Positions 25,510-34,881 of a DNA stretch of 41,177 bases are shown here, one piece after another. Position 1 is the first letter of the stretch. Each line of letters begins with the position of its first letter. Below the pieces are notes generated by a model, which made no database searches, was not told where the DNA came from, and worked only from the letters and a program-made list of their open reading frames with translations. The translations under genes were made by a program, and so were the position numbers. Origin of the DNA: Shewanella sp. KT0246 (lineage in GTDB: Bacteria; Pseudomonadota; Gammaproteobacteria; Enterobacterales; Shewanellaceae); assembly GCF_019654955.1 (NCBI RefSeq), contig NZ_BPEV01000039.1, positions 1 to 41,177 of the forward strand, written 5' to 3'.

Positions 25510-26913
25510 ATGACATTTCGATATTCCATAATTGCATTAGTGTTAACAAGCTTAGTGGGCTGCACTTTAAATGACAGTGCAAACTTCGCCACTCAGGCCA
25601 ATGATAATCGCAATCAAACTCTTGAATTGTTGATAAAACAAGTCAATCAAGAAACAACAGCTGAGACTAATGCTGCTGAAATAGACAGCGACACCAGCTT
25701 GTTGCTGACTGACTTAGTCAGCGTTCCTGCGTTAAATAGTTATCTTGATGCTGCAATGCAAAATAGCCCAAGCCTTCAGCAAAGTATCATTGCGCTAAAA
25801 ATTGCTTATGCGCAGCAAGGTGTCACTTCAGCAGATCGCTTACCGAGTGTGAGTGCAGGTTTTGATGCGCAAAATACTGAAGATAGTGATGAAAGCTATA
25901 GCGCTGATGTTACGGTGAGTTGGGAGTTGGATCTTTGGCAAAAAATTGCCGACAGCACTGCAGCTGCAAGTAAAGATATCGAAGCGACTCAAGCCAGTTT
26001 CGATGCTGCAAAAAACCTATTGGCCGCCAATATTATGCGTGGCTGGCTTGAAATTAGTGTTAATCAGCAATTACTGGAAATTGAGCAGCGCCGTTTAGCA
26101 GTACTTGCTCAAAACGAAACCTTAGTGCTTGAGCGTTATCAAGCTGGGCTTGGCTCATTAGAAGAGTTGGATAATGCTAAAAGCAGCAGCGCTTCAACGC
26201 GCGCAACCGTCGCTCAGTATCAAGAAAATGTCGCACAAAGTGAGCGAAGCTTAATGTTACTCACTGGTCAGTGGCAACCAGAAAATGAACTGCCAGCGCT
26301 TGAAGCTTTAAATGAATTTCCCCATGTCATTAATCCGTTAGATGCTGTGCCTGTGCAAAATATGTCGGGGCGCCCAGATTTACAACAAGCCTTTTTTAGT
26401 ATTGAAGCAGAGTCATTACGAACTGATGCAGCTTATAAAGCCATGTTGCCGTCCTTTAGTTTGTCAGCCAGTTTAACCGACATTGCTAACACCCCAAGTG
26501 AAGCGCTTTTAACTAATCCGCTTTGGAGTGTATTAGGCCAAATGTCAGCGCCGTTGTTTCAAGGCGGTAAGTTAAAGTCACAAGCAGAAATTGCTCAGTT
26601 GACCACAGAGCAAAGCTTCTGGGTATACCAAGAAACTCTGCTTAATGCCGTTAACGAAGTAGAAAATGCTATCGGTCAAGAAGGCTCGTTAACACTGCAG
26701 CAAAAGCACCTTGATGATGCCTTTTTAAGTTCACAACGAAGCATCGTGAGTTATGAGCAAAAGTATCGCCAAGGCTTGGTTGATATTTTGGATTTACTCA
26801 CTGTTCAGCAGCAATCCTACGATATTGAAGCAAAACTAACTAACACCACATACCAAAGATTATTGAACCGCATTGATTTAGGCCTTGCACTAGGTTTAGG
26901 AGTATCAGCATGA
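25510..26913 (+). CDS. Outer-membrane efflux channel lipoprotein (TolC/OprM family)
   Basis: The outer-membrane exit duct of a tripartite pump. 467 residues with lipobox LVGC (Cys18) and the duplicated efflux domain: paired helical stretches LDAAMQNSPSLQQS ... LAANIMRGWLEI and, in the second half, SGRPDLQQAFFSIEAE ... LLNAVNEVENAI. GGGAGAG precedes ATG. Its stop overlaps the adaptor's start by four bases (ATGA), so the operon order is channel, adaptor, pump. Carrying all three components makes the system self-sufficient. Confidence 0.93.
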   Translation: MTFRYSIIALVLTSLVGCTLNDSANFATQANDNRNQTLELLIKQVNQETTAETNAAEIDSDTSLLLTDLVSVPALNSYLDAAMQNSPSLQQSIIALKIAYAQQGVTSADRLPSVSAGFDAQNTEDSDESYSADVTVSWELDLWQKIADSTAAASKDIEATQASFDAAKNLLAANIMRGWLEISVNQQLLEIEQRRLAVLAQNETLVLERYQAGLGSLEELDNAKSSSASTRATVAQYQENVAQSERSLMLLTGQWQPENELPALEALNEFPHVINPLDAVPVQNMSGRPDLQQAFFSIEAESLRTDAAYKAMLPSFSLSASLTDIANTPSEALLTNPLWSVLGQMSAPLFQGGKLKSQAEIAQLTTEQSFWVYQETLLNAVNEVENAIGQEGSLTLQQKHLDDAFLSSQRSIVSYEQKYRQGLVDILDLLTVQQQSYDIEAKLTNTTYQRLLNRIDLGLALGLGVSA

Positions 26914-28241
26914 AACAAATCATTACCCGTAAATTAAAAAAGAATGCCTTAACGATTGCGATCACTTTAGCTGCTGCAGGTTCAATTTTTGTGGTTTCTG
27001 CTTACAACGGCAGCCAAATGGGGCCGGGGCCTGATAAAGGTAAAGAGCCTGCTTCAACCAAAGTTGCGCCACAACAAATGGTGCAAAAGACTGACAAACC
27101 TTCAGAAAGACTCGGGACAAATGAACAAGCTAAAAAGACTGAGCCAGTGTCATTACTTTCGCAAGTGGCTGTTCAACCAACCCCAAGTGCCACTTACCAA
27201 GCAGAAGTGACGGGCTATGGTGAAACTAAGCCGCGTTTCGAGTTGACTTACACCAGTGAAATCAGTGGTCGAATTGAATGGCTTGCTGAAGCCTTCGAGT
27301 CAGGTCGCGTTGTTAAGGAAGGTGACTTATTGGCTAAACTTGATGACACTAATTTCCAGCAAGCAGTATCACAGGCAAAAGCTGATGTGGCCACTGCGCA
27401 ACTTGAGTTACTAGAAGAGCAACGTCAAGGCGAGCAAGCGCGCAGCGAATGGGAACGTTCAGGATTATCTGGAGAACCAAGTTCACCACTTGTGTTAAGA
27501 GAACCACAACTTGCTAGTGCGGAAGCAGCGTTAGAAAACGCCCAAAAAACCTTAGAAAAAGCCGAGCGAGATCTTAATTATACAGATATTACAGCCCCAT
27601 TTGATGGCGTGATTGTCAGTCGTAATGTGCAATTAGGTAGCTTTATCAATGTGGGAGGCGAAGTGGCAATGCTGTATAGCGTTGATCGCATCGAGATTGA
27701 AATTCCATTATCAGACAAACAATGGGCTAACTTGCCCCAAGCCGTAATCAATGTTGATGCGGCTAAAAATGACCAACTGACTCTTAATGAGAGCAATAAA
27801 AGCAATCATCAGTGGAGCGCAATCATTTCATCAGCAGGCAGTGATAGTGATAAGAGCCAGCAATGGACTGCTTATGTTGAGCGTACACATCAATATGTGG
27901 CACAAGACACGCGTCAGCGTTCATTGGTACTTGTAGTTGAAAATCCACTGCAACAGGAGACACCGCTTTATCCTGGTACTTTTGTGCAAGCTACCATTGA
28001 AGGTGTCTCGATTGATTATCTTTGGGAGTTACCGTCTTCAGCGCGCTCGCAACAAGGTGAAATCTGGACGGTAGATAACGAAGGGTTATTACACAAATCA
28101 GCAGCAAATACCTTGTTTGAACGTCAAAATAAAATTTATGTTACGCCTACGCAAGACGAGTCTTTAGTTCAGGTGGTTAAACGTCCCTTGAGCAACTTTA
28201 AAGCTGGCATGAAGGTTATGCCAACGGTTGAGGAATTGTAA
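26910..28241 (+). CDS. RND efflux membrane-fusion (adaptor) protein
   Basis: The periplasmic adaptor linking the pump to the channel. 443 residues: an N-terminal membrane anchor (about 12-31), a low-complexity Lys/Pro linker (to about 75), then a lipoyl/barrel-sandwich half-motif (ISGRIEWLAEAFESGRVV), a coiled-coil hairpin (about 150-215, rich in Gln/Glu/Ala), and the second lipoyl half DITAPFDGVIVSRNVQLG. It overlaps the channel gene by four bases and the pump gene by one (TAATG), which suggests translational coupling. Confidence 0.93.
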   Translation: MKQIITRKLKKNALTIAITLAAAGSIFVVSAYNGSQMGPGPDKGKEPASTKVAPQQMVQKTDKPSERLGTNEQAKKTEPVSLLSQVAVQPTPSATYQAEVTGYGETKPRFELTYTSEISGRIEWLAEAFESGRVVKEGDLLAKLDDTNFQQAVSQAKADVATAQLELLEEQRQGEQARSEWERSGLSGEPSSPLVLREPQLASAEAALENAQKTLEKAERDLNYTDITAPFDGVIVSRNVQLGSFINVGGEVAMLYSVDRIEIEIPLSDKQWANLPQAVINVDAAKNDQLTLNESNKSNHQWSAIISSAGSDSDKSQQWTAYVERTHQYVAQDTRQRSLVLVVENPLQQETPLYPGTFVQATIEGVSIDYLWELPSSARSQQGEIWTVDNEGLLHKSAANTLFERQNKIYVTPTQDESLVQVVKRPLSNFKAGMKVMPTVEEL

Positions 28242-31200
28242 TGAGCAGCAATATCAATGACAAAGAACCGTTACCAAAAGGCATTATTTCATGGTTTGCC
28301 CAAAACTCAGTAGCGGCAAATCTACTGATGATGGGCGTAATCATTGTAGGCCTCTTTTCATTCAATGATATCCGTAAAGAAGCGTTCCCGAGTTTAGAGC
28401 CCGACTTAGTCACAGTGTCGGTCACTTATGACAGTGGCGACCCTATTCGCGCTGAAGAAAGTATCGCAATGAAGATTGAAGAAGCCCTTGAAACCGTATC
28501 CGGTGTAAAGCGTATTACTTCAACTTCCGATGCTTCAGGCAGTCATGTGTCGATTGAGAAAGAAAGTAACTACAACTTAGATACTTTGCTGACGGATGTA
28601 AAAACCAAAGTCGATGCGATTAATAACTTGCCAAGCGAGGCTGACAACCCTGTTATTGATAAAGCGCGTCGTCAAGAGCACGCCATTTGGGTGCAGCTAT
28701 ATGGTGATGCTGACCGCAAAACCTTACAAGATTTAGCTGAGCAGCTTAAATCTGACTTGCTAAGTCAAAGTGCTATTCGTGATTTATCCATCAGTGCCAC
28801 CTTAGACCCGATGATTTCAGTCGAGGTCAACGAGGTTAAGCTTCAAGCTTACGGACTCACCCTAACAGATGTGTCAAATGCCATTAATGCTGAATCATCA
28901 AGTAGCATAGTGACTAGCTTACGTAATGCCGATAAAACCGTGCGTTTAAAGGTGTCTGAACAGGCCTATGAAGTTGAAGATTTTAAAAACATATCAGTAT
29001 TAACCTACGCCGATGGTAGCCATATCTTACTGTCTGACATTGCAGTGGTTAGCGACACTTTTGAAGAAGACACTTTTAGTTTATCTCGTTATAACGAGCA
29101 AAACTCAATGGGTATTCAGGTGGTCATGGATGAGTACAGCGATGTCGTCGATATTGTTGAGCAAGCCAAACAAGTGATAGAGAAATGGCGTAGTAGTAAC
29201 TTATTACCTGAAAATGTCGAGATTGAAAGCTGGTACGACAAAAGTGACCTTATTACTGAGCGTCTATCATTGCTGGCTAAAAATGCGCTTTCAGGTATTG
29301 CATTAGTATTTATTATTTTGGCGATATTTTTAAATATCCGCGTTGCCTTTTGGGTCGCCGCCAGTTTGCCATTTGTGTTCAGCGGCACTTTATTTTTCAT
29401 GACGGATACCTTTACGGGATTCACCTTAAATGAAATGACCACCTTTGGTTTTATCATGGCGCTGGGTATTGTGGTCGATGATGCGGTGGTGATTGGCGAA
29501 AGTATTTACACCACTCGCAAGCAAGAAGGCGACTCCATTAGAAGCACCATTATCGGCACACATAAAGTGGCCGCGCCGACTATTTTTGGGGTGTTAACCA
29601 CTGTAGTTGCCTTTATGTCTATAGCAGCCATTGAAGGTAAGTTAGGCCAAATTTATGCGCAATTTGGCATGATTGTGACCATTTGTTTATTGTTGTCATT
29701 AGTAGAGTCTAAGTTAATTCTGCCTGCACATTTAGCGCACGTTAATACTCAGCGTAACGATAAAAAAAGCTTCTGGAATACCATTCAGCAAGCTGCAGAT
29801 AATGGGCTTGATTGGTTTAACAATAACATTTACAAAAAGGTCATTAGCCAAGCGCTTAAATTGCGTTATGCGGTAGTGATGGTATTTGTTGCCTTGTTTC
29901 TTTTAGTGATTGGTATGCCATTCACTGGCGGGGTGCGAGTTGCCTTTTTCCCTGAAATTGCTGGTGATACCGTTGTTGCTGATATTCGCATGTACAACGA
30001 CAGCAGTTACGGCCAAACACAAACAAACTTAATGACACTGGAAGCTAACGCATTGGCGCTGGATAAAACCTTACGTGCTGAGGCGGGTGAAACAGATGAC
30101 GCTGAATCAGATATTAGCAGCATTCAGGTGACTGCTAGCGCAGATAAATCAGGTTCAGTGATTATCGAATTAGACAGTGATGCCGCTTATACCGCTCGTG
30201 ATTTTGCTAATGCATGGTCAGATATGTCAGCGCAAATGGAAGGGGTAAGTAAGCTTAAAGTGATGTCGATGAAGGAGATGGTTGATAACTTTAAAGTTGA
30301 GTTAAAAGCCAATGACGATGCGCTATTAACTGAGGCGGCTAATAAATTAAAGCAAGAACTGCAGACTATTGATGGTGTTAGCGGTATCGATGACAACCTA
30401 GATTTAGGTGAGCCTCAATATCGTTTTGAGTTAACTCCTCAAGGCCGTGCGTTAGGCATGGATACCGCAGATTTAGCTAAGCAAGTCTTGCAAGCGTTTG
30501 GTGGGGATATTGTTCAGCGTTTTCAACGTGGTAAAGACGAAGTGAAAGTGCGTGTTCGTTACCCAGAGGAAAATCGTCAGACCTTTGCCGATGTGACAAC
30601 AGCCAATGTGAGAACGCCCGATGGTACTGTAGTGCCGCTAATTTCAGTGGCGAATGTGTTTTCAGATTATCAACAATCAGAAATCACTCGTATCGACAAT
30701 CAACGTGCGGTTTATATTACTGCGGTTGTGGATAAAGAAGTCATTGCTTCAAATGAGTTAGTGGCGCAATTACAGCAAACAATGGTGCCACAGTTAAATG
30801 CTGACTACCCCACTGTAACCATTGACTTTACAGGTGAGGCTGAGCAGCAAAAAGAGTCGACAGATTCAATGCAATCGACTTTTGTACTTGCGCTAATTTT
30901 GATTTTTGCTTTACTGGCGATACCGCTTAAATCGTACGTACAGCCAGTGATCATTATGATTGCGATTCCATTTGGTATTGTTGGCGCGATTTTAGGACAT
31001 TGGTGGAATGATTTAACTATTAGTATTTTATCGCTTAACGGTATCTTGGCATTGAGCGGCGTAGTGGTGAACGACAGTTTATTGTTAGTTTCACGTTTTA
31101 ATGAGTTGGTACGCGAAAAACAAATGCCGATTAGTGAGGCGATTGAACAAGCGTGTACCGGTCGCTTGCGAGCAGTGCTGCTAACTTCGATTACGACATT

Positions 31201-31414
31201 TGCAGGTCTTGCACCACTGTTAAGTGAAACCTCTATGCAGGCGCAGTTCTTAATTCCAGCTGCAGCGGCTTTAGGTTACGGTATTTTATTTGCCACAGTG
31301 ATTACCTTGGTATTAACGCCATCATTATTGATGATTCAAGCTGATGCTGGGCGTGGGATTGATAAGCTAAAGCAGTGTGTTTTTGGCCAAGAGAAACCAA
31401 TACAAACTCAGTAA
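28241..31414 (+). CDS. RND-family efflux pump, inner-membrane transporter
   Basis: Proton-driven exporter of 1057 residues with 12 membrane helices and two large periplasmic loops. Helix 4 carries the proton-relay pair Asp413-Asp414 in LGIVVDDAVVIGE, equivalent to the AcrB D407/D408 pair. WFAQNSVAANLLM at the N-terminus and NGILALSGVVVNDSLLLV in helix 10 are typical of the AcrB/AcrD/AcrF superfamily. Members of this branch export drugs, dyes, bile salts or fatty acids; metal export is less likely because the Met/Asp motifs of CusA-type pumps are absent. The substrate is not predictable. Last gene of the efflux trio; no clear terminator follows. Confidence 0.95.
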   Translation: MSSNINDKEPLPKGIISWFAQNSVAANLLMMGVIIVGLFSFNDIRKEAFPSLEPDLVTVSVTYDSGDPIRAEESIAMKIEEALETVSGVKRITSTSDASGSHVSIEKESNYNLDTLLTDVKTKVDAINNLPSEADNPVIDKARRQEHAIWVQLYGDADRKTLQDLAEQLKSDLLSQSAIRDLSISATLDPMISVEVNEVKLQAYGLTLTDVSNAINAESSSSIVTSLRNADKTVRLKVSEQAYEVEDFKNISVLTYADGSHILLSDIAVVSDTFEEDTFSLSRYNEQNSMGIQVVMDEYSDVVDIVEQAKQVIEKWRSSNLLPENVEIESWYDKSDLITERLSLLAKNALSGIALVFIILAIFLNIRVAFWVAASLPFVFSGTLFFMTDTFTGFTLNEMTTFGFIMALGIVVDDAVVIGESIYTTRKQEGDSIRSTIIGTHKVAAPTIFGVLTTVVAFMSIAAIEGKLGQIYAQFGMIVTICLLLSLVESKLILPAHLAHVNTQRNDKKSFWNTIQQAADNGLDWFNNNIYKKVISQALKLRYAVVMVFVALFLLVIGMPFTGGVRVAFFPEIAGDTVVADIRMYNDSSYGQTQTNLMTLEANALALDKTLRAEAGETDDAESDISSIQVTASADKSGSVIIELDSDAAYTARDFANAWSDMSAQMEGVSKLKVMSMKEMVDNFKVELKANDDALLTEAANKLKQELQTIDGVSGIDDNLDLGEPQYRFELTPQGRALGMDTADLAKQVLQAFGGDIVQRFQRGKDEVKVRVRYPEENRQTFADVTTANVRTPDGTVVPLISVANVFSDYQQSEITRIDNQRAVYITAVVDKEVIASNELVAQLQQTMVPQLNADYPTVTIDFTGEAEQQKESTDSMQSTFVLALILIFALLAIPLKSYVQPVIIMIAIPFGIVGAILGHWWNDLTISILSLNGILALSGVVVNDSLLLVSRFNELVREKQMPISEAIEQACTGRLRAVLLTSITTFAGLAPLLSETSMQAQFLIPAAAALGYGILFATVITLVLTPSLLMIQADAGRGIDKLKQCVFGQEKPIQTQ

Positions 31415-31586
31415 TATCATATTGAAATGTAATGATTAGTTTGATTAGGCTAGACTGTGCTCTATTAGATTAATAGTGTGTCTTCAGTAGCATCAAGCTA
31501 ATGCTGAAGCGCAATGGTTAAATAGAGTACGTTGAATCTAATATCCAGCAATGTACGCACTGAATGTGAGTTAATGAGGAAATACA

Positions 31587-32294
31587 ATGTCTGATAATTT
31601 GCAGTTACTCTTGGTCGAAGATGATATTGACCTAGCAACAGCCATCATTGATTACCTTGAACTTGAAGATATTCAGTGCGATCACGCTGCCAATGGCGCG
31701 ATTGGGCTTAATTTGATTGAAACGAATCAATACGATGTCGTAGTGCTTGATTTAAACATGCCGAAAATGAATGGCCTTGAAGTGTGTGAACGTATACGCA
31801 CTCAAGGGATTGATGTGCCAATACTGATGCTAACGGCACGAGATACCTTGGATGACAAACTGGTTGGTTTTTCAAAGGGGGCAGATGATTATTTGATTAA
31901 ACCGTTTGCCATGGAAGAGCTGATTGTAAGGACGCAAGTGCTGTCGCGCAGAAGGAGTGGTGAAGTCAGTAAGTTGATGGTATCTGACTTGGCTTTAGAT
32001 TTACAAAGTAAAACAGCCACTCGAAAAGAGCAGATGCTTAAGCTGTCACCGACAGCCATTAAAATTCTTGAATGCTTACTACGTGACAGCCCAAAAGTGG
32101 TATCTAGAGAAAAGATAATGCAAAACGTTTGGGGGGATGAACAGCCAGACAGCAATAGTTTAAAAGTGCATATGTTCAACTTGCGCAAAGCTGTTGATGG
32201 TGACTGTGAAGAAGCACAAAAGCTGATTCATACTATTACGGGACGGGGATTTGCTTTAAAACTTGAACCTGAAAATAGTGAGTCTGCCTCATGA
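31587..32294 (+). CDS. OmpR-family response regulator
   Basis: 235 residues: an N-terminal receiver with acidic pocket (EDD at 11-13), phospho-acceptor Asp55 in VVVLDLNMPKMNG, the conserved TARD threonine and a KPF lysine; then a winged-helix DNA-binding domain from about residue 128 (LSPTAIKILECLL ... HMFNLRKAVD ... TITGRGFALKLE). GAGG lies upstream of ATG. It begins 172 bases after the pump gene and its stop overlaps the kinase start (ATGA). Position suggests it controls the efflux operon, envelope stress genes, or both. Confidence 0.93.
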   Translation: MSDNLQLLLVEDDIDLATAIIDYLELEDIQCDHAANGAIGLNLIETNQYDVVVLDLNMPKMNGLEVCERIRTQGIDVPILMLTARDTLDDKLVGFSKGADDYLIKPFAMEELIVRTQVLSRRRSGEVSKLMVSDLALDLQSKTATRKEQMLKLSPTAIKILECLLRDSPKVVSREKIMQNVWGDEQPDSNSLKVHMFNLRKAVDGDCEEAQKLIHTITGRGFALKLEPENSESAS

Positions 32295-33544
32295 ATATAA
32301 GACCCAGTATTAAAATCTACTTTTTACTCGCAATGTTTTTGACTGGTACAGTTACGATTGTGGGAATGTCTGCCGTTGCTGTGAGTTATTTCTTCTCGGG
32401 TTTAGATGTTGCCATGACTAACTTTGTTCGCTCACAAGCGACAGAAATCACCTTAGATGGTGATAACCCTGTCACCATTGGCGAGTTAACCGTGGCTACC
32501 CGTTGGGAGGCATTACCTTTTCTTATTCAAAAGAACCTGAATAAAGATGACCTTGAGCCTAATGTGCTTATTAAAGAAATTGAAGGTATTCCAATCATAG
32601 ATCATCCTAAGCGTGCATTTTTTGCGATGAAAGTTGTTTCTGGCAAAAAGGTGCGTTATGCAGGGGTTATTTTAGATAAGAAAGATAAAGTTAAACGAGA
32701 TAATAAACCGCCGCAATTTTTATATATTTTGCTGGTGGCCTTTTTCGCCATGATACTGTTTGCAGTTGTATTGTTGTTGGTACTTCGAAAAATAGCTTCG
32801 CCTGTCGAAAAGCTTAAAGAGTGGGCTAAATCTCTGGATGAAGAGAAGCTTTCTCAGCCTAGGCCAAACTTCCATTACAGTGAACTTAATACCTTGGCTG
32901 ATATCGTTCAAACCAGTTTAAGTTCTGTACAAGATAGCTTAGACAGGGAGAAACGCTTTTTAGGTTATGCCAGCCATGAATTGCGCACACCTATTGCTGT
33001 GAGCCGCACAAATGCAGAATTACTACGTAAAATGATTACTAAACAATTAGCCCAAGATAAGCAATTGGCGGTACTCGATAGAATTGAGCGAGCTGGCTTA
33101 ACCATGACTGATTTAACCGAAACCTTATTATGGCTTAATCGTCAAGAAGGGAAATCATTACCCACTAGTGAAGTTGCCGTTGGCGAGTTAGCTGAGCAAA
33201 TTGCTTCCGAATTACATTACCTACTACAAGGTAAAACGGTTGATGTTAGCCTAAGTACAGATGATACCCAGTTGACGATGTCAGCAGGTTTGTATCGGAT
33301 CATCATTACCAACCTTATTCGTAATGCATTTCAGCACACTTTTAATGGTAAAGTCGTCATAGAGCAATCAAACGATCATTTATCGATTACTAATCAAAAT
33401 TATGATGTTGACGAGCACAGCGAAACAGACGATTTAGGCTTTGGTTTAGGCTTAGAGTTAACTGAAAAGCTAGTTAGACAATATGGTTGGCGATACGAGG
33501 TCACGCCAACAGCTTATGGCCGAAAAGTTGAAGTGATTTTTTAG
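32291..33544 (+). CDS. Membrane sensor histidine kinase
   Basis: 417 residues: helix 1 (about 10-32), a periplasmic sensor of about 110 residues, helix 2 (about 143-165, FLYILLVAFFAMILFAVVLLL), a HAMP-like linker, then the phospho-acceptor His229 in YASHELRTPIAVSRTNAE, the N box NLIRNAFQHTF, and a G box GFGLGLELTEKLV. The kinase core looks complete. The sensor has no recognisable ligand-binding family. It overlaps its response regulator by four bases. The segment downstream holds an intrinsic terminator at 33574-33605. Confidence 0.92.
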   Translation: MNIRPSIKIYFLLAMFLTGTVTIVGMSAVAVSYFFSGLDVAMTNFVRSQATEITLDGDNPVTIGELTVATRWEALPFLIQKNLNKDDLEPNVLIKEIEGIPIIDHPKRAFFAMKVVSGKKVRYAGVILDKKDKVKRDNKPPQFLYILLVAFFAMILFAVVLLLVLRKIASPVEKLKEWAKSLDEEKLSQPRPNFHYSELNTLADIVQTSLSSVQDSLDREKRFLGYASHELRTPIAVSRTNAELLRKMITKQLAQDKQLAVLDRIERAGLTMTDLTETLLWLNRQEGKSLPTSEVAVGELAEQIASELHYLLQGKTVDVSLSTDDTQLTMSAGLYRIIITNLIRNAFQHTFNGKVVIEQSNDHLSITNQNYDVDEHSETDDLGFGLGLELTEKLVRQYGWRYEVTPTAYGRKVEVIF

Positions 33545-33573
33545 CATTGATGATTATGTAAACGACATTGAAG

Positions 33574-33605
33574 GTTGAAGGCTAGCAATAGTCTTCAACT
33601 TTTTT
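33574..33605 (+). terminator. Intrinsic terminator after the kinase gene
   Basis: GTTGAAG (33574-33580) pairs with CTTCAAC (33593-33599) and is followed by six T residues, 30 bases past the stop. Confidence 0.8.
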
Positions 33606-33904
33606 GCCATTTATTTGTGGGAATTTATTTGTTTAAGCGCTTCATATTAAGCACTTTAGCAATTAGCTCTTTTCTCAAATAGCTTTTTCTCAAATAGCCC
33701 TCATCATAAGAATTTCTGTATAGCTTGTTAATCGGTAACGCTAGCTTTATCACTAAAATGTAAATTAAAACTGACGCTTAGCAATAGCCCTTGTTAGCCA
33801 GTTTTTAATCTACGTGATAGGTTATTTTTGTGTCGCAAATGAAATTCAAATTTAGCGATGTTGAATCGATATGTAACTTAAGCCACTCAACGAAGGAGTT
33901 TTAC
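33606..33904. other. Upstream region of the tryptophan dioxygenase gene
   Basis: About 300 bases with no gene. A direct repeat TTTTCTCAAATAGC occurs at 33670-33683 and 33685-33698. I find no clear TrpR box and only half of a TyrR box, so the tryptophan or tyrosine response cannot be read from it. Confidence 0.5.
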
Positions 33905-34801
33905 ATGGGCTGCCCACTTGGTCATAAGTCTGCACCACAGACTGATAACAACAAAAATAATGAGACCAAAGCTAACTTCAGAGAACTTGAAGATAGCATT
34001 CATACCGACTTTAAAGATGATATGTCCTATGGCGACTATCTAAATCTCGAGAAAATACTATCGGCGCAGCAGCCTTTGTCAGATCAACATGACGAGATGC
34101 TTTTTATAGTTATTCATCAAGCCAGTGAGCTTTGGTTAAAACTAGCAGGTCATGAGTTAACGTGTGCGATTGACAATATAAACACTGGCGATTTTGGCCA
34201 CGCATTTAAAGTGATCTCTCGAGTTAAACAAATTCTCAATCAGTTGACGCAGTCATGGAATATCCTCGCCACACTCACCCCGGTTGATTACCTTAAATTT
34301 CGCGATGCCTTAGGTCACTCGTCAGGTTTTCAGTCCTACGGTTATCGTAAAATTGAATTTTTATTAGGCAATAAAAATGCTGACTTACTTGGGGTTCATA
34401 AAAGTAACCCGGAAGTTTACCAAGAGCTAAACAGCCTATTGCATGCGCCGAGCTTATATGATGTCAGCATCAAGGTTTTGCAGCACAAAGGCTTGCTGGA
34501 CGATGAGTCAGTATTAAGTCGAGATGTCAGCCAACCTTATCAAAGTCATCCTGCGGTATTAAATGCTTGGATTAATGTATACCAGCAAGCGGATCAACAC
34601 TTTGAGCTTTATGAGTTGGCTGAAAAATTGGTGGATATAGAAGACAGTTTTCAGCAATGGCGCTTTAAACATATGTATACCGTACAACGAATTATTGGTA
34701 ACAAAGCGGGAACGGGCGGTTCATCTGGGGTAGAGTTTTTGAAAAAGTCACTGGATATTAGTTTTTTTCCAGAGCTATTTGAACTGCGTACTCATTTATA
34801 A
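33905..34801 (+). CDS. kynA: Tryptophan 2,3-dioxygenase
   Basis: A haem enzyme that opens the indole ring of tryptophan to N-formylkynurenine, the first step of the kynurenine pathway. IHQASELWLK contains the distal His71 and FKHMYTVQRI the proximal haem ligand His256; their spacing of 185 equals that of H55 and H240 in the Xanthomonas enzyme. SSGFQSYGYRKIEFLLG and NKAGTGGSSGVEFL are also conserved. I choose ATG 33905 (298 aa) because AGGAG sits 6 bases upstream; an upstream GTG at 33830 would add 25 residues without a Shine-Dalgarno. The kynureninase homologue follows 80 bases downstream. No formamidase gene (kynB) is present in the window. Confidence 0.95.
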   Translation: MGCPLGHKSAPQTDNNKNNETKANFRELEDSIHTDFKDDMSYGDYLNLEKILSAQQPLSDQHDEMLFIVIHQASELWLKLAGHELTCAIDNINTGDFGHAFKVISRVKQILNQLTQSWNILATLTPVDYLKFRDALGHSSGFQSYGYRKIEFLLGNKNADLLGVHKSNPEVYQELNSLLHAPSLYDVSIKVLQHKGLLDDESVLSRDVSQPYQSHPAVLNAWINVYQQADQHFELYELAEKLVDIEDSFQQWRFKHMYTVQRIIGNKAGTGGSSGVEFLKKSLDISFFPELFELRTHL

Positions 34802-34881
34802 GCTGTTTGATTAAGCGTATTTACGAGAACCACTTACCACTATGATTTTTAAGTTTGAATCCTTGATTTGAGAGACTCTAC

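Noticed and set aside
33720..33790. TyrR or TrpR operator upstream of the tryptophan dioxygenase
   Set aside because: Only a half-site TGTAAA is present; the second half and the TrpR palindrome are missing.
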